Assembly: GCA_951828585.1 (NCBI GenBank)
Contig: OX639991.1
Span: forward strand, 2,388,576 to 2,452,575
Direction of reading: 5' to 3'
Length of the DNA: 64,000 nt
Source: Longimicrobiales bacterium
GTDB taxonomy: Bacteria > Gemmatimonadota > Gemmatimonadetes > Longimicrobiales > Gaopeijiaceae
Position 1 is the stretch's first letter; every line of letters begins with the position of its first letter. The notes under the pieces were generated by a model, which searched no databases, was not told the DNA's origin, and saw nothing but the letters and a program-made list of their open reading frames with translations. The position numbers and the translations under genes were made by a program. Shown here in pieces: positions 28,860 through 36,635 of the stretch.

Positions 28860-31800
28860 ATGCGCACCCGGCCCAACCGCACCCGTTCCACCCTCCCCCT
28901 GGCCCTCCTCCTCGCCACCGCCCTCCTCCCCCCCACCCCCGCCACCCCCCAGCAATCTCCCGACCCCTCCACCTACACCGCCCTGCGCTGGCGACACATC
29001 GGCCCCGAAGGCAACCGCTTCTCGGCGGCCGCCGGCATCCCCGGCCACGCCCACACCTACTACGTCGGCGCCGCGTCGGGCGGCATCTACAAGACCACCG
29101 ACGGCGGCGTGCACTGGGACGCCATCTTCGACGATCAGCCGGTGCAGTCGATCGGGTCGCTGGGTGTCGCGGCGACCGATCCGAACATTGTCTGGGCCGG
29201 GACCGGCGAGGGGAAGATTCGCAGCCATGTCTCGCTGGGGCAGGGGGTCTACAAGTCCACCGATGCGGGCGCGACGTGGACGCTGATGGGACTGGAGCAG
29301 ACCGGGCGGATCCCGCGGCTCGTCATTCACCCGACGGACCCGGACATCGTGTTCATCTGCGCGATGGGTCACGCGTACGGGCCGCAGCCTGAACGTGGCA
29401 TTTACCGTACCACCGACGGCGGCGCGACGTGGGAGCACGTCCTCTTCGTCGACGAGGACACGGGCTGCTCGGACATCGCGATGGATCCATCGAACCCGCG
29501 GGTGCTTTTCGCGGGCACCTGGCAGCTCGAGATCCACACCTGGGGGCGGACTTCCGGGGGACCGGGCGGCGGGCTGCACGTCTCGCGCGACGGCGGTGAC
29601 ACCTGGACGAAGCTGAACGGGCCGGGCAACGGGATCGGGCTGCCGGAGAAGCCGGTGGGGAAGGTGGCGGTGGCGGTCGCGCCGTCGAATCCGGACCGGG
29701 TGTACGCGATGCTCGAAACGGGGGACGGGATTCCGTGGGAGGGACGCGAGACCGAGGACGGGCAGGTCTGGCGCTCCGAGGACGGGGGGCGCACCTGGTC
29801 GCTCATCACGCGCAACCGCAATGCGATGGGGCGGCCGCACTACTACTCGCGCGTGGCGATTTCCCCCAACGACGATGGCGAGGCCTACTTCCTCACGGCC
29901 TCCTTCACCGTCTCCACCGACGGGGGACGGACGCTGGACGTGACGCCCCGCCCCCAGGCGCCCGGCGGGGACCATCATGACATGTGGATCGATCCCACCG
30001 ACCCGGACCGCATGATCGTCGCGCACGACCAGGGCCTCTCGATCTCGATCAACCGGGGGCGGACCTGGTTCAGGCAGCGCCTCACGAACGCGCAGATGTA
30101 CCACGTGACCGTCGACAACGCGATCCCGTACAACGTGCTCGGCAACAAGCAGGACGAGCCGACCTACCGGGGTCCGAGCAACAGCCGCATCATGGGACAG
30201 CGTCGCATCACCGGGATTCCGCGCGGGATGTGGCACCATGTGGGCGGTGGCGAGAGCGGGTGGGCGACGCCCGATCCGACCGATCCGAACATTGTGTGGT
30301 CGTCGGCTTCGGGGTCGGGGATGGTGGGGGGGATCGTGGTGCGCTACGAGGAGGACCGGCGCCAGTTCCGCGCCGTCGAGGTGTGGCCGGAGCAGAGCAG
30401 GGGGGCGGCGTCGGACGTGCGCTACCGCTTCGTGTGGGACGCGCCGATCCACATCTCGCCGCACGACAACAACACGGTGTACGTGGGGAGCCAGCATGTG
30501 CACCGCACCCGCAACGGGGGGCAGAGCTGGGAGGCGATCAGTCCGGACCTGACGCTCAACGATCAGAGCCGTATGGGGCTGTCGGGGGGGCTGACGGGGG
30601 ACAACATCGGGGTGGAGTACGCGGGCACGGTCTTCGGGATCGCCGAGTCGCCGGTCGAGGAGGGGCTGATCTGGGCGGGGACGAACGACGGGCTGCTGCA
30701 GGTAACCCGGGACGGCGGCGGGACGTGGACGAATGTGACCGGGAACATGCCTGGGTTGCCGGAGTGGATGGCGGTGCGGTCGATCGCGCCGTCACGGTAC
30801 GCGGCGGGGACGGCCTATGTGGCCATTGACGGGCACCAGGTGAATGTGCGCGATCCGTATGTGTACCGGACGCGGGACTACGGGGCGTCCTTCGAGAAGA
30901 TCACCGACGGGATCCCGCCGAGCATGCTGAGCTACACGAAGGTGATCGTGGAGGACCCGAAGCGGCGGGGGCTGCTGTACGTGGGCACCGAGAACGCGCT
31001 CTACGTGTCCTTCAACGAGGGGGACGACTGGCAGCCGCTGCAGAACAACCTGCCGCACGCGCCGGTCTCGGGGATGGTCGTGCAGGAGCACTTCGGGGAC
31101 CTGGTGGTGGGGACGTATGGGCGGGGATTCTGGATTCTGGACGACCTGACGCCGCTGCAGGAGCTAACTCCGGAGGTGATGGGGTCGGCTTCGCACCTCT
31201 TCGCGCCGCGCGACGCTTACCGCTTCCGCCCGATCACGCCGCCCTCGGTCCCCTACAGCGACCCCACCGAAGGGCGGGATCCGGAATACGGCGCGTCGAT
31301 CAACTACTGGCTGGCGGAACCGGGTGACGGGGCTCCGACGGTGGAGATCGTCAACGCGTCAGGCGAAGTCGTCCGCACTCTCCAGGGCACCAACAACGTG
31401 GGCGTTAACCGCATCCACTGGAACCTGCGGGACGAGTCCAACGGTCCCATCCGGCTATTGACCCGCCCGATGTACGCGGACCACATCGAAGTCGGCGACA
31501 ACGGCCGCCCCGCCCCCGGCGCCCGCCAGGTCTCGATCCTGCAACCCCCCGGGCGCTACACCGTCCGTCTCAACGCCGCCGGCGAGACCCGCGAACAACC
31601 CCTCACCGTCATCAAGGATCCCCACTCGGCGGGCACCGAGGCCGACATCGCGGCCCAGGTCGCCTTCCTGCGCGAGGTCCGCGAAGATGTGGTCACGGCC
31701 GGCGAGGCGGTACGGCGCGTGGAGGCCATGCGGGTCCAGCTCGCCACCATGTCGCGCTTCGCCGATGACGACGCGCTCGCGGAGGCGATCGCTGCCCTGC

Positions 31801-32090
31801 GCCGGCAACTCGTCGACCTCCAGATGAACATGGTCGACCTGCGTCTCACGGGTCAGGGCCAGGACGGCGTGCGCTTCGGCGCGACCCTGCTCCAGAAGCT
31901 GGGCTACCTGACCGGCGCGATCTCGGGCGCGGACTTCCCGCCCACGGACCAGGAACTCGAGGTGAAGGCGTTGCTGCACGGGCAGCTGCGGGAACATTTG
32001 GAGACCCTGGACGCGCTGGTCGCGAACGAGGTGGCGGCGCTCAACGAGATGCTGCGGTCGCGTGGGATGCTGATTATTGCGGGGGGGTGA
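28860..32090 (+). CDS. Large secreted BNR/sortilin-like (VPS10-type) repeat protein
   Basis: About 1076 residues from ATG 28860, with signal peptide STLPLALLLATALLPPTPATPQQ. The body is a series of BNR/Asp-box blades (GGIYKTTDGGVHWD, GVYKSTDAGATWT, GIYRTTDGGATWE, GLHVSRDGGDTWT, QVWRSEDGGRTWS, ITRDGGGTW-like), giving one or two 10-bladed propellers as in sortilin-type glycosyl-hydrolase-like proteins. A C-terminal part (residues about 800-1070) has a FlgD-like Ig domain (VRTLQGTNNVGVNRIHWNLRDES) and a helical tail. No catalytic residues can be assigned. It may be an exported binding protein or part of a peptidase-associated system common in Gemmatimonadota and Bacteroidota. The start is chosen by the signal peptide. 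Confidence 0.88.
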   Translation: MRTRPNRTRSTLPLALLLATALLPPTPATPQQSPDPSTYTALRWRHIGPEGNRFSAAAGIPGHAHTYYVGAASGGIYKTTDGGVHWDAIFDDQPVQSIGSLGVAATDPNIVWAGTGEGKIRSHVSLGQGVYKSTDAGATWTLMGLEQTGRIPRLVIHPTDPDIVFICAMGHAYGPQPERGIYRTTDGGATWEHVLFVDEDTGCSDIAMDPSNPRVLFAGTWQLEIHTWGRTSGGPGGGLHVSRDGGDTWTKLNGPGNGIGLPEKPVGKVAVAVAPSNPDRVYAMLETGDGIPWEGRETEDGQVWRSEDGGRTWSLITRNRNAMGRPHYYSRVAISPNDDGEAYFLTASFTVSTDGGRTLDVTPRPQAPGGDHHDMWIDPTDPDRMIVAHDQGLSISINRGRTWFRQRLTNAQMYHVTVDNAIPYNVLGNKQDEPTYRGPSNSRIMGQRRITGIPRGMWHHVGGGESGWATPDPTDPNIVWSSASGSGMVGGIVVRYEEDRRQFRAVEVWPEQSRGAASDVRYRFVWDAPIHISPHDNNTVYVGSQHVHRTRNGGQSWEAISPDLTLNDQSRMGLSGGLTGDNIGVEYAGTVFGIAESPVEEGLIWAGTNDGLLQVTRDGGGTWTNVTGNMPGLPEWMAVRSIAPSRYAAGTAYVAIDGHQVNVRDPYVYRTRDYGASFEKITDGIPPSMLSYTKVIVEDPKRRGLLYVGTENALYVSFNEGDDWQPLQNNLPHAPVSGMVVQEHFGDLVVGTYGRGFWILDDLTPLQELTPEVMGSASHLFAPRDAYRFRPITPPSVPYSDPTEGRDPEYGASINYWLAEPGDGAPTVEIVNASGEVVRTLQGTNNVGVNRIHWNLRDESNGPIRLLTRPMYADHIEVGDNGRPAPGARQVSILQPPGRYTVRLNAAGETREQPLTVIKDPHSAGTEADIAAQVAFLREVREDVVTAGEAVRRVEAMRVQLATMSRFADDDALAEAIAALRRQLVDLQMNMVDLRLTGQGQDGVRFGATLLQKLGYLTGAISGADFPPTDQELEVKALLHGQLREHLETLDALVANEVAALNEMLRSRGMLIIAGG

Positions 32091-32150
32091 GGGCCCTCAC
32101 GGCCTCCGCTCATCCGCCCGACTCGACAGGATCGAACGGGTTGGTGTAAT

Positions 32151-32171
32151 TGATTGACATTCGATCAATCA
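32151..32171. promoter_or_regulatory. Palindrome upstream of the DUF4143 fusion gene
   Basis: TGATTGA-N7-TCAATCA has perfect 7-bp arms and ends 17 bases before ATG 32189. Its placement matches the palindrome 18 bases before the paralogous ATPase at 3792-5066, and the downstream bases also look similar (CAGT...TA.ATTC). It is probably an operator. Confidence 0.5.
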
Positions 32172-32188
32172 GTCACTTACATTCACCC

Positions 32189-34756
32189 ATGCATGCCTAC
32201 CAGCGCCCCCAGGTGGACCAACTGGTCTTCGAAATCACGCAGGATGACCTGCCGCTGATCGTAGCCGTCACGGGTCCGCGTCAGACTGGCAAGACCACGA
32301 TGATCGAGCAGGCACTCCAGCGGGTTGACCTGCCGAGCCGCCATTTTGCCGTTGACCGGATCCTGGCGAGCAAGGGCATTTTGCGGAACCGGCAAGGTCA
32401 ACGTACGTGGTTGCTGAATGCCTGGAGGAGGGCACGCCGGAACGCGGAGCGGAGTGAGCGGGGCTTCGTCCTTGCCCTCGACGAAATCCAGCACATCGAC
32501 GATTGGTCTCTGATCGTCAAGGGTCAGTGGGACCGCGACCGGAAGGCGGGCTGTCCCCTGCGGGTGGTCGTGGCGGGATCGGCCCCCTGGTCGATGTTGA
32601 CCGGTCTGCGCGAGAGCCTCGCCGGGCGCTTCATGCCGGTCAAGGTCTATCACTGGTCCTTCCCGGAGATGGCCGGGGGATTTGGCTACACACTCGACCA
32701 GTATCTGTTCTTCGGGGGATACCCGGGGGCGGCTCGGCTGGTGAATGACGTGGACCGGTGGCGGGCCTACGTGGCGGACACGATAGTCTCACCCAGCATC
32801 GAGAAGGACATCATCGCCCTGACCCGCATCGAGAAACCCGCACTCATGCGCCGCCTGATGGAATTGGCCGGCGACTACTCCGGCCAGATCCTCTCCTACA
32901 ACAAGATGCTCGGACAGATTCAGGAATCCGGCAACACCGCCACGCTCGCGGACTATCTGGACCTGCTTTCGGAGGCAAGCCTGCTCACCGGCCTCTCCAG
33001 GTACTCCGGTGCCCGGCACATCGCCCGCGGATCGAGTCCCAAGCTGAATGTCCTCAACACCGCCCTCATGACGGTGCAGCTGACACGTTCCTTTGAAGAG
33101 GTCCGCGCCGACCGCACCCTCTGGGGGCGCATCGCCGAGAGTGCCGTGGGGGCTCACCTGCACAACACGGCCGGACTCAAGGCGAAGCTGTACCACTGGC
33201 GCGAAGGCCCGCACGAAGTCGACTTCGTCCTTTCCCGTGGTCCCAATCTCATGGGCATCGAGGTGAAGAGCGGTACGGGGGCGGGCAAACGCCGTGGACG
33301 CGCGGCCTTCCGGGCACGTTTTCCGGGGGCGCGAACGCTGCTGGTTGGCGCCCGCGGGGTGCCGCTGGAGGACTATCTGTCCCAGCCGGCGGTACATTGG
33401 GCCGACTACGATGGCCCGTTTACCCGGGAAGAGATGGGTAGCGCGAAGGCGGAAAAGGAGGGTGAAGAGATGTCGAACGACGAGGACGGTCCGGAAGCGG
33501 TCCGCGAAAGCGCGCCGAAGTACGCCGGCACGGCCAGACCCGACCCCTGGAGGCAGCCTATCGTCCCGGGCTGGAAGGAGTCGGAAGACTTCGTCAAGGA
33601 GGCGGAACGACTGCGGTTCATGGCGGACGCCAGGGAACAGGTGGACGCGCTCGCGCGCGGCGAGGGATCCCCGTGGCTCTGGGAACGCATCGGCGAGGCG
33701 TACATGTGCGTGATTCCGGGGCATTTCGGCGACGAGCCCGCCGACTGCCTGCGCATCCGGGTAGAGTCCGACGAGCAACTCCTCGCCGCCGCGCTGCAGG
33801 GACTCCCCCACTTCGTCCACCGCGACGATCTTCCCCCACTCGCCGAGGTCGTGCGGCTGGACCGAAAGAGAGACGGGGACCGCTACTGCTATCCCGTGCT
33901 CGCCAGCCTGGCCGCGACCGTCACGCTAGGCGGCGACCCTTTGGAAGCACTCGACGATGAGGGTATCCGCCGCGCCGCGGGATCCTGGTACCTGGCGCAC
34001 TACGTGCACGAGCCCGCCTGGTATCGTCGCGTGGCCAGCGACCACAGCGGCCTGTGCTCCGAGGCGCTCATCACGGTCTACCGGTCCCTCATCCGCCGCG
34101 GGAGCGGGCACAACCGCCACCTCTTCGACCTCTCCCACGACGACGCCAACGCCGAGGTGGCCCGTCTCGCGGTGCCGACGCTCCTCGGCGTCTTCCCGAC
34201 GCGGTGCACCAGGGCGCAGATCTCGGCGCTCCACGCGCTGCTCTGGGCCGGCCTGCTATACTTGCCCAAGGAGCAACTCGCGGAACGGATCCGCCGCCGG
34301 TCGGCCGCCCGCGGCATGGACGCGGCGCAGCGGGCGCTCTGGCTCGCGGCGGGACTCTTCATTTCCGCGAAGGAATACCGCCCCGAGGTCGTCGCGTTCG
34401 TCCTGACCGGCCGTGAACCCCGGGCGTACCACATGCTCAACTTCCTCATGCCCGACTGGCCGCGCCGCCGCGACCTGCCGGAGCCCTGGGACGATTGGGA
34501 GGCGCCCGACATCGCTGCGCTGTTCAAGGTTTTCGGCCGCTGGTTCGACCCCTGGGGTGGGGACCGGGGGTGCCGCTACGAGATGACGACGACGGGTCTC
34601 AGAGCGGACTGGCTACTCCGGCGCTGGATCGAGGTTCTGGCGGAGCGGAGGGAGCCGGAAGGGTGGGAGGCGCTTGCTGGTCTGGCCCGCAATCCGGCGC
34701 TGGAGAGGTGGTACGAGAAGGTGTCAGCAGCCCGGCAAACGGTTCATACGGCGTAG
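32189..34756 (+). CDS. DUF4143 ATPase fused to the helical domain shared with the NACHT-like protein
   Basis: 855 residues from ATG 32189 (a TTG at 32150 would read through the palindrome). Residues 1-410 are an AAA_14/DUF4143 ATPase with Walker A GPRQTGKT (29-36), Walker B LALDE (about 95-99) and HEVDFV...GIEVKSG (343-362). A charged linker (410-475) follows. Residues about 480-855 have no named domain, but align by eye with residues about 795-1190 of the NACHT-like protein at 1-3795: AYM versus AYL, DEQLLAAALQGL versus DDLHEAALVGL, RDDLPP versus REDLPA, and identical WLAAGLF, then IEVLAE versus IDRLAE. The fusion lacks both the NACHT NTPase and the terminal extension of that protein. It suggests the two partners act as one complex. 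The stop is 2 bp from the convergent methyltransferase gene. Confidence 0.87.
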   Translation: MHAYQRPQVDQLVFEITQDDLPLIVAVTGPRQTGKTTMIEQALQRVDLPSRHFAVDRILASKGILRNRQGQRTWLLNAWRRARRNAERSERGFVLALDEIQHIDDWSLIVKGQWDRDRKAGCPLRVVVAGSAPWSMLTGLRESLAGRFMPVKVYHWSFPEMAGGFGYTLDQYLFFGGYPGAARLVNDVDRWRAYVADTIVSPSIEKDIIALTRIEKPALMRRLMELAGDYSGQILSYNKMLGQIQESGNTATLADYLDLLSEASLLTGLSRYSGARHIARGSSPKLNVLNTALMTVQLTRSFEEVRADRTLWGRIAESAVGAHLHNTAGLKAKLYHWREGPHEVDFVLSRGPNLMGIEVKSGTGAGKRRGRAAFRARFPGARTLLVGARGVPLEDYLSQPAVHWADYDGPFTREEMGSAKAEKEGEEMSNDEDGPEAVRESAPKYAGTARPDPWRQPIVPGWKESEDFVKEAERLRFMADAREQVDALARGEGSPWLWERIGEAYMCVIPGHFGDEPADCLRIRVESDEQLLAAALQGLPHFVHRDDLPPLAEVVRLDRKRDGDRYCYPVLASLAATVTLGGDPLEALDDEGIRRAAGSWYLAHYVHEPAWYRRVASDHSGLCSEALITVYRSLIRRGSGHNRHLFDLSHDDANAEVARLAVPTLLGVFPTRCTRAQISALHALLWAGLLYLPKEQLAERIRRRSAARGMDAAQRALWLAAGLFISAKEYRPEVVAFVLTGREPRAYHMLNFLMPDWPRRRDLPEPWDDWEAPDIAALFKVFGRWFDPWGGDRGCRYEMTTTGLRADWLLRRWIEVLAERREPEGWEALAGLARNPALERWYEKVSAARQTVHTA

Positions 34757-34758
34757 GC

Positions 34759-35598
34759 CTACCCCCTCTCCAACACGCAGAACCGGTACAACTTCAACGT
34801 CTCCCGCCAGTCCTCCGGATACCCAGCCACCACGTCTCCCGACCCGAACTCCTCCGCCAGCCCCGCAAACGACCCCGATTCGGCCACCTTGAACGGCGCC
34901 TCCTGCTCGAAAATCGTCAGATCGGGGAACCCCGTCGGAAACGACGCCCCCATCGCCCTCTCCACCCCCTCCAGCCTCACGCGATCCTCCTCGGTCTCGA
35001 AGTCGCGGTCCTGCATGTCCACCGAGAAGTAGTCGAAGGCGATCCGGAACGACGACATCGCGCCCGCCAGCCGGTTCAGGAACGGCATGATCGACTCGGG
35101 CGGCAGGTACATGGTGTTGCCTTCCCAGACCATGACCGTGGGCGCGTTGAGGTCGAAGCCGATGCCGGCGAGTCCGTCGGGCACATCGACCTCCAGGTAG
35201 TTGCCGAAGAGCGAAGGCGCCTGCTCGATCCCGTGCTCCGCCAGAATGGCTCGCTTGAATTCGAGGACCGCCTTCTGATCGACCTCGAAGAAGGCCGCGT
35301 CGGGGTTGGCGAAGATGTGAGCGTGCATGTCGAAGCCGCCCCCGAGCAGCACCACCTGGCGGGCCCCGTCCGCGATTCCCCGCTCGATGAAACGGTTGAA
35401 GTACCGGGTGCGGAAGCGGACCATGGTGGTCGAAGGGGGAAAGGCCGCCTCCAGCTGCCGGGCCGCGCCCCGGGCCTGCTCGTTCGAGAACCACTGGGCG
35501 TAGGGATCGTTGAAGAGCTGGGGCGACTTTTCGGGTTCCAGGGCCCGGATGGACGCGATGACGAACGCGGTCGCGCCGATTTCGTTGATGTCGATCAT
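34759..35598 (-). CDS. SAM-dependent methyltransferase, LCMT/TIGR00027-like
   Basis: About 279 residues from ATG 35598 (MIDINEIGATAFVIASIRALE); the longer frame upstream has no coding character. It resembles the leucine carboxyl methyltransferase-like family: LFNDPYAQWF, RTRYFNRFI, then motif I VVLLGGGFDMHAHIF and acidic motif II FFEVDQ, which bind SAM, followed by VMVWEGNTMYLP (the GVxxYLP-type motif). In this family substrates include polyketides and other small molecules. The true target is unknown. It is convergent with the DUF4143 fusion gene. Confidence 0.88.
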   Translation of the reverse strand: MIDINEIGATAFVIASIRALEPEKSPQLFNDPYAQWFSNEQARGAARQLEAAFPPSTTMVRFRTRYFNRFIERGIADGARQVVLLGGGFDMHAHIFANPDAAFFEVDQKAVLEFKRAILAEHGIEQAPSLFGNYLEVDVPDGLAGIGFDLNAPTVMVWEGNTMYLPPESIMPFLNRLAGAMSSFRIAFDYFSVDMQDRDFETEEDRVRLEGVERAMGASFPTGFPDLTIFEQEAPFKVAESGSFAGLAEEFGSGDVVAGYPEDWRETLKLYRFCVLERG

Positions 35599-35704
35599 GG
35601 TGTGGTGGTTTGGGTTGGAGAGGGAGGCTGGTCGTCGCGGGGACCACAAGTGGCCATCACGCGTGGTGCGGTTGCCGAACGGTAGCCTTTGAGCGGCGGG
35701 CCGG

Positions 35705-36571
35705 TCAACGCCGCGGCGACCTCCGCGCCACAATCACCCCCGCGAGGATCACTCCCGCGCCGATAAGCTGCTGTGGGGTAGGCATTTCCGACAGCCAGAA
35801 CCACGCCGCGACCAGCGCGACCACGGGGACCAGGTTCTGGTACACGCTGGTGCGGCTCTGCCCGATGGCGCGTACGCCCCGGTACCAGAGCAGGTAGGCG
35901 ACCGCGATCGCGAACACACCCGCGTACACGATGCCGAGCCAGGCCCCCACCGAGACCGCGGCCCAGTCGGTGCGAATCAGGTCGGGTATCCCCATCAGCA
36001 TGATGAACGGCAGTCCCGCCCACAGCGTCCACGCGGTCATCTCGAGGACGCCGCGGCGCTTCGTCATGCGCCGGCTGAAGACGGTGTAGACGGACCACGA
36101 GACCGCGGCACCCAGGACGAGCAGGTCGCCCGTCCGTACGCCGCCTATTTCGTGCGACCCCCCGGCGACGAGGATCAACATCCCCGCCAGCGTGCCCAGC
36201 ACCCCGACCAGGATCGACAGGTTGAAGCGCTCGCGACCCAGCGCGGCCGAGATGAGCAGGACCCAGACGGGTGTCGTGGAGAGGAGGATCGCGGCGTTGC
36301 CGGTGAGCGTGAGGTCGAGGCCAAAGATGAAGCAGACCTGGAAGATCACGTGGCCGGCGATACCAAGCGCGATCACGGTCCGCCAGTCCTTGCGGTACGG
36401 CATGAGGCGGCGGCCTTGGGCCTTCAACAGAAACCAGACCGCGAAGGCCGCGCACGGAAAGCGGAGCGCATTGAAGGCGAGCGGCTCCATCTCGCGCAGC
36501 ACGACCTTCACCACAGGGAAGTTCATCCCCCAGATGACCGCGGTCAGGACGAGACCGAGGTCGATGGTCAG
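35705..36571 (-). CDS. EamA-family (DMT) drug/metabolite transporter
   Basis: About 288 residues with ten transmembrane segments in two EamA repeats, from LGLVLTAVIWGMNFPVVKVVL through IVYAGVFAIAVAYLLWYRGVRAIG to LIGAGVILAGVIVARRSPRR. Typical signatures are WGMNFPVVK in TM1 and ALLLSTTPVWV-like (NAAILLSTTPVWVLL) in TM4. The start is unresolved. The frame is open far upstream, but only a CTG (36571) precedes TM1, and the first ATG (36526) would cut TM1. A non-ATG start is assumed. The substrate is unknown. It lies 64 bp after the beta-lactamase-VanX gene on the same strand. Confidence 0.85.
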   Translation of the reverse strand: MTIDLGLVLTAVIWGMNFPVVKVVLREMEPLAFNALRFPCAAFAVWFLLKAQGRRLMPYRKDWRTVIALGIAGHVIFQVCFIFGLDLTLTGNAAILLSTTPVWVLLISAALGRERFNLSILVGVLGTLAGMLILVAGGSHEIGGVRTGDLLVLGAAVSWSVYTVFSRRMTKRRGVLEMTAWTLWAGLPFIMLMGIPDLIRTDWAAVSVGAWLGIVYAGVFAIAVAYLLWYRGVRAIGQSRTSVYQNLVPVVALVAAWFWLSEMPTPQQLIGAGVILAGVIVARRSPRR

Positions 36572-36635
36572 GTCGTGGCGCTTACAAGGCGCGGACCGCC
36601 GTCGTCCGGCCCGGTCCGGCGGCGTTCCGGGTCGG

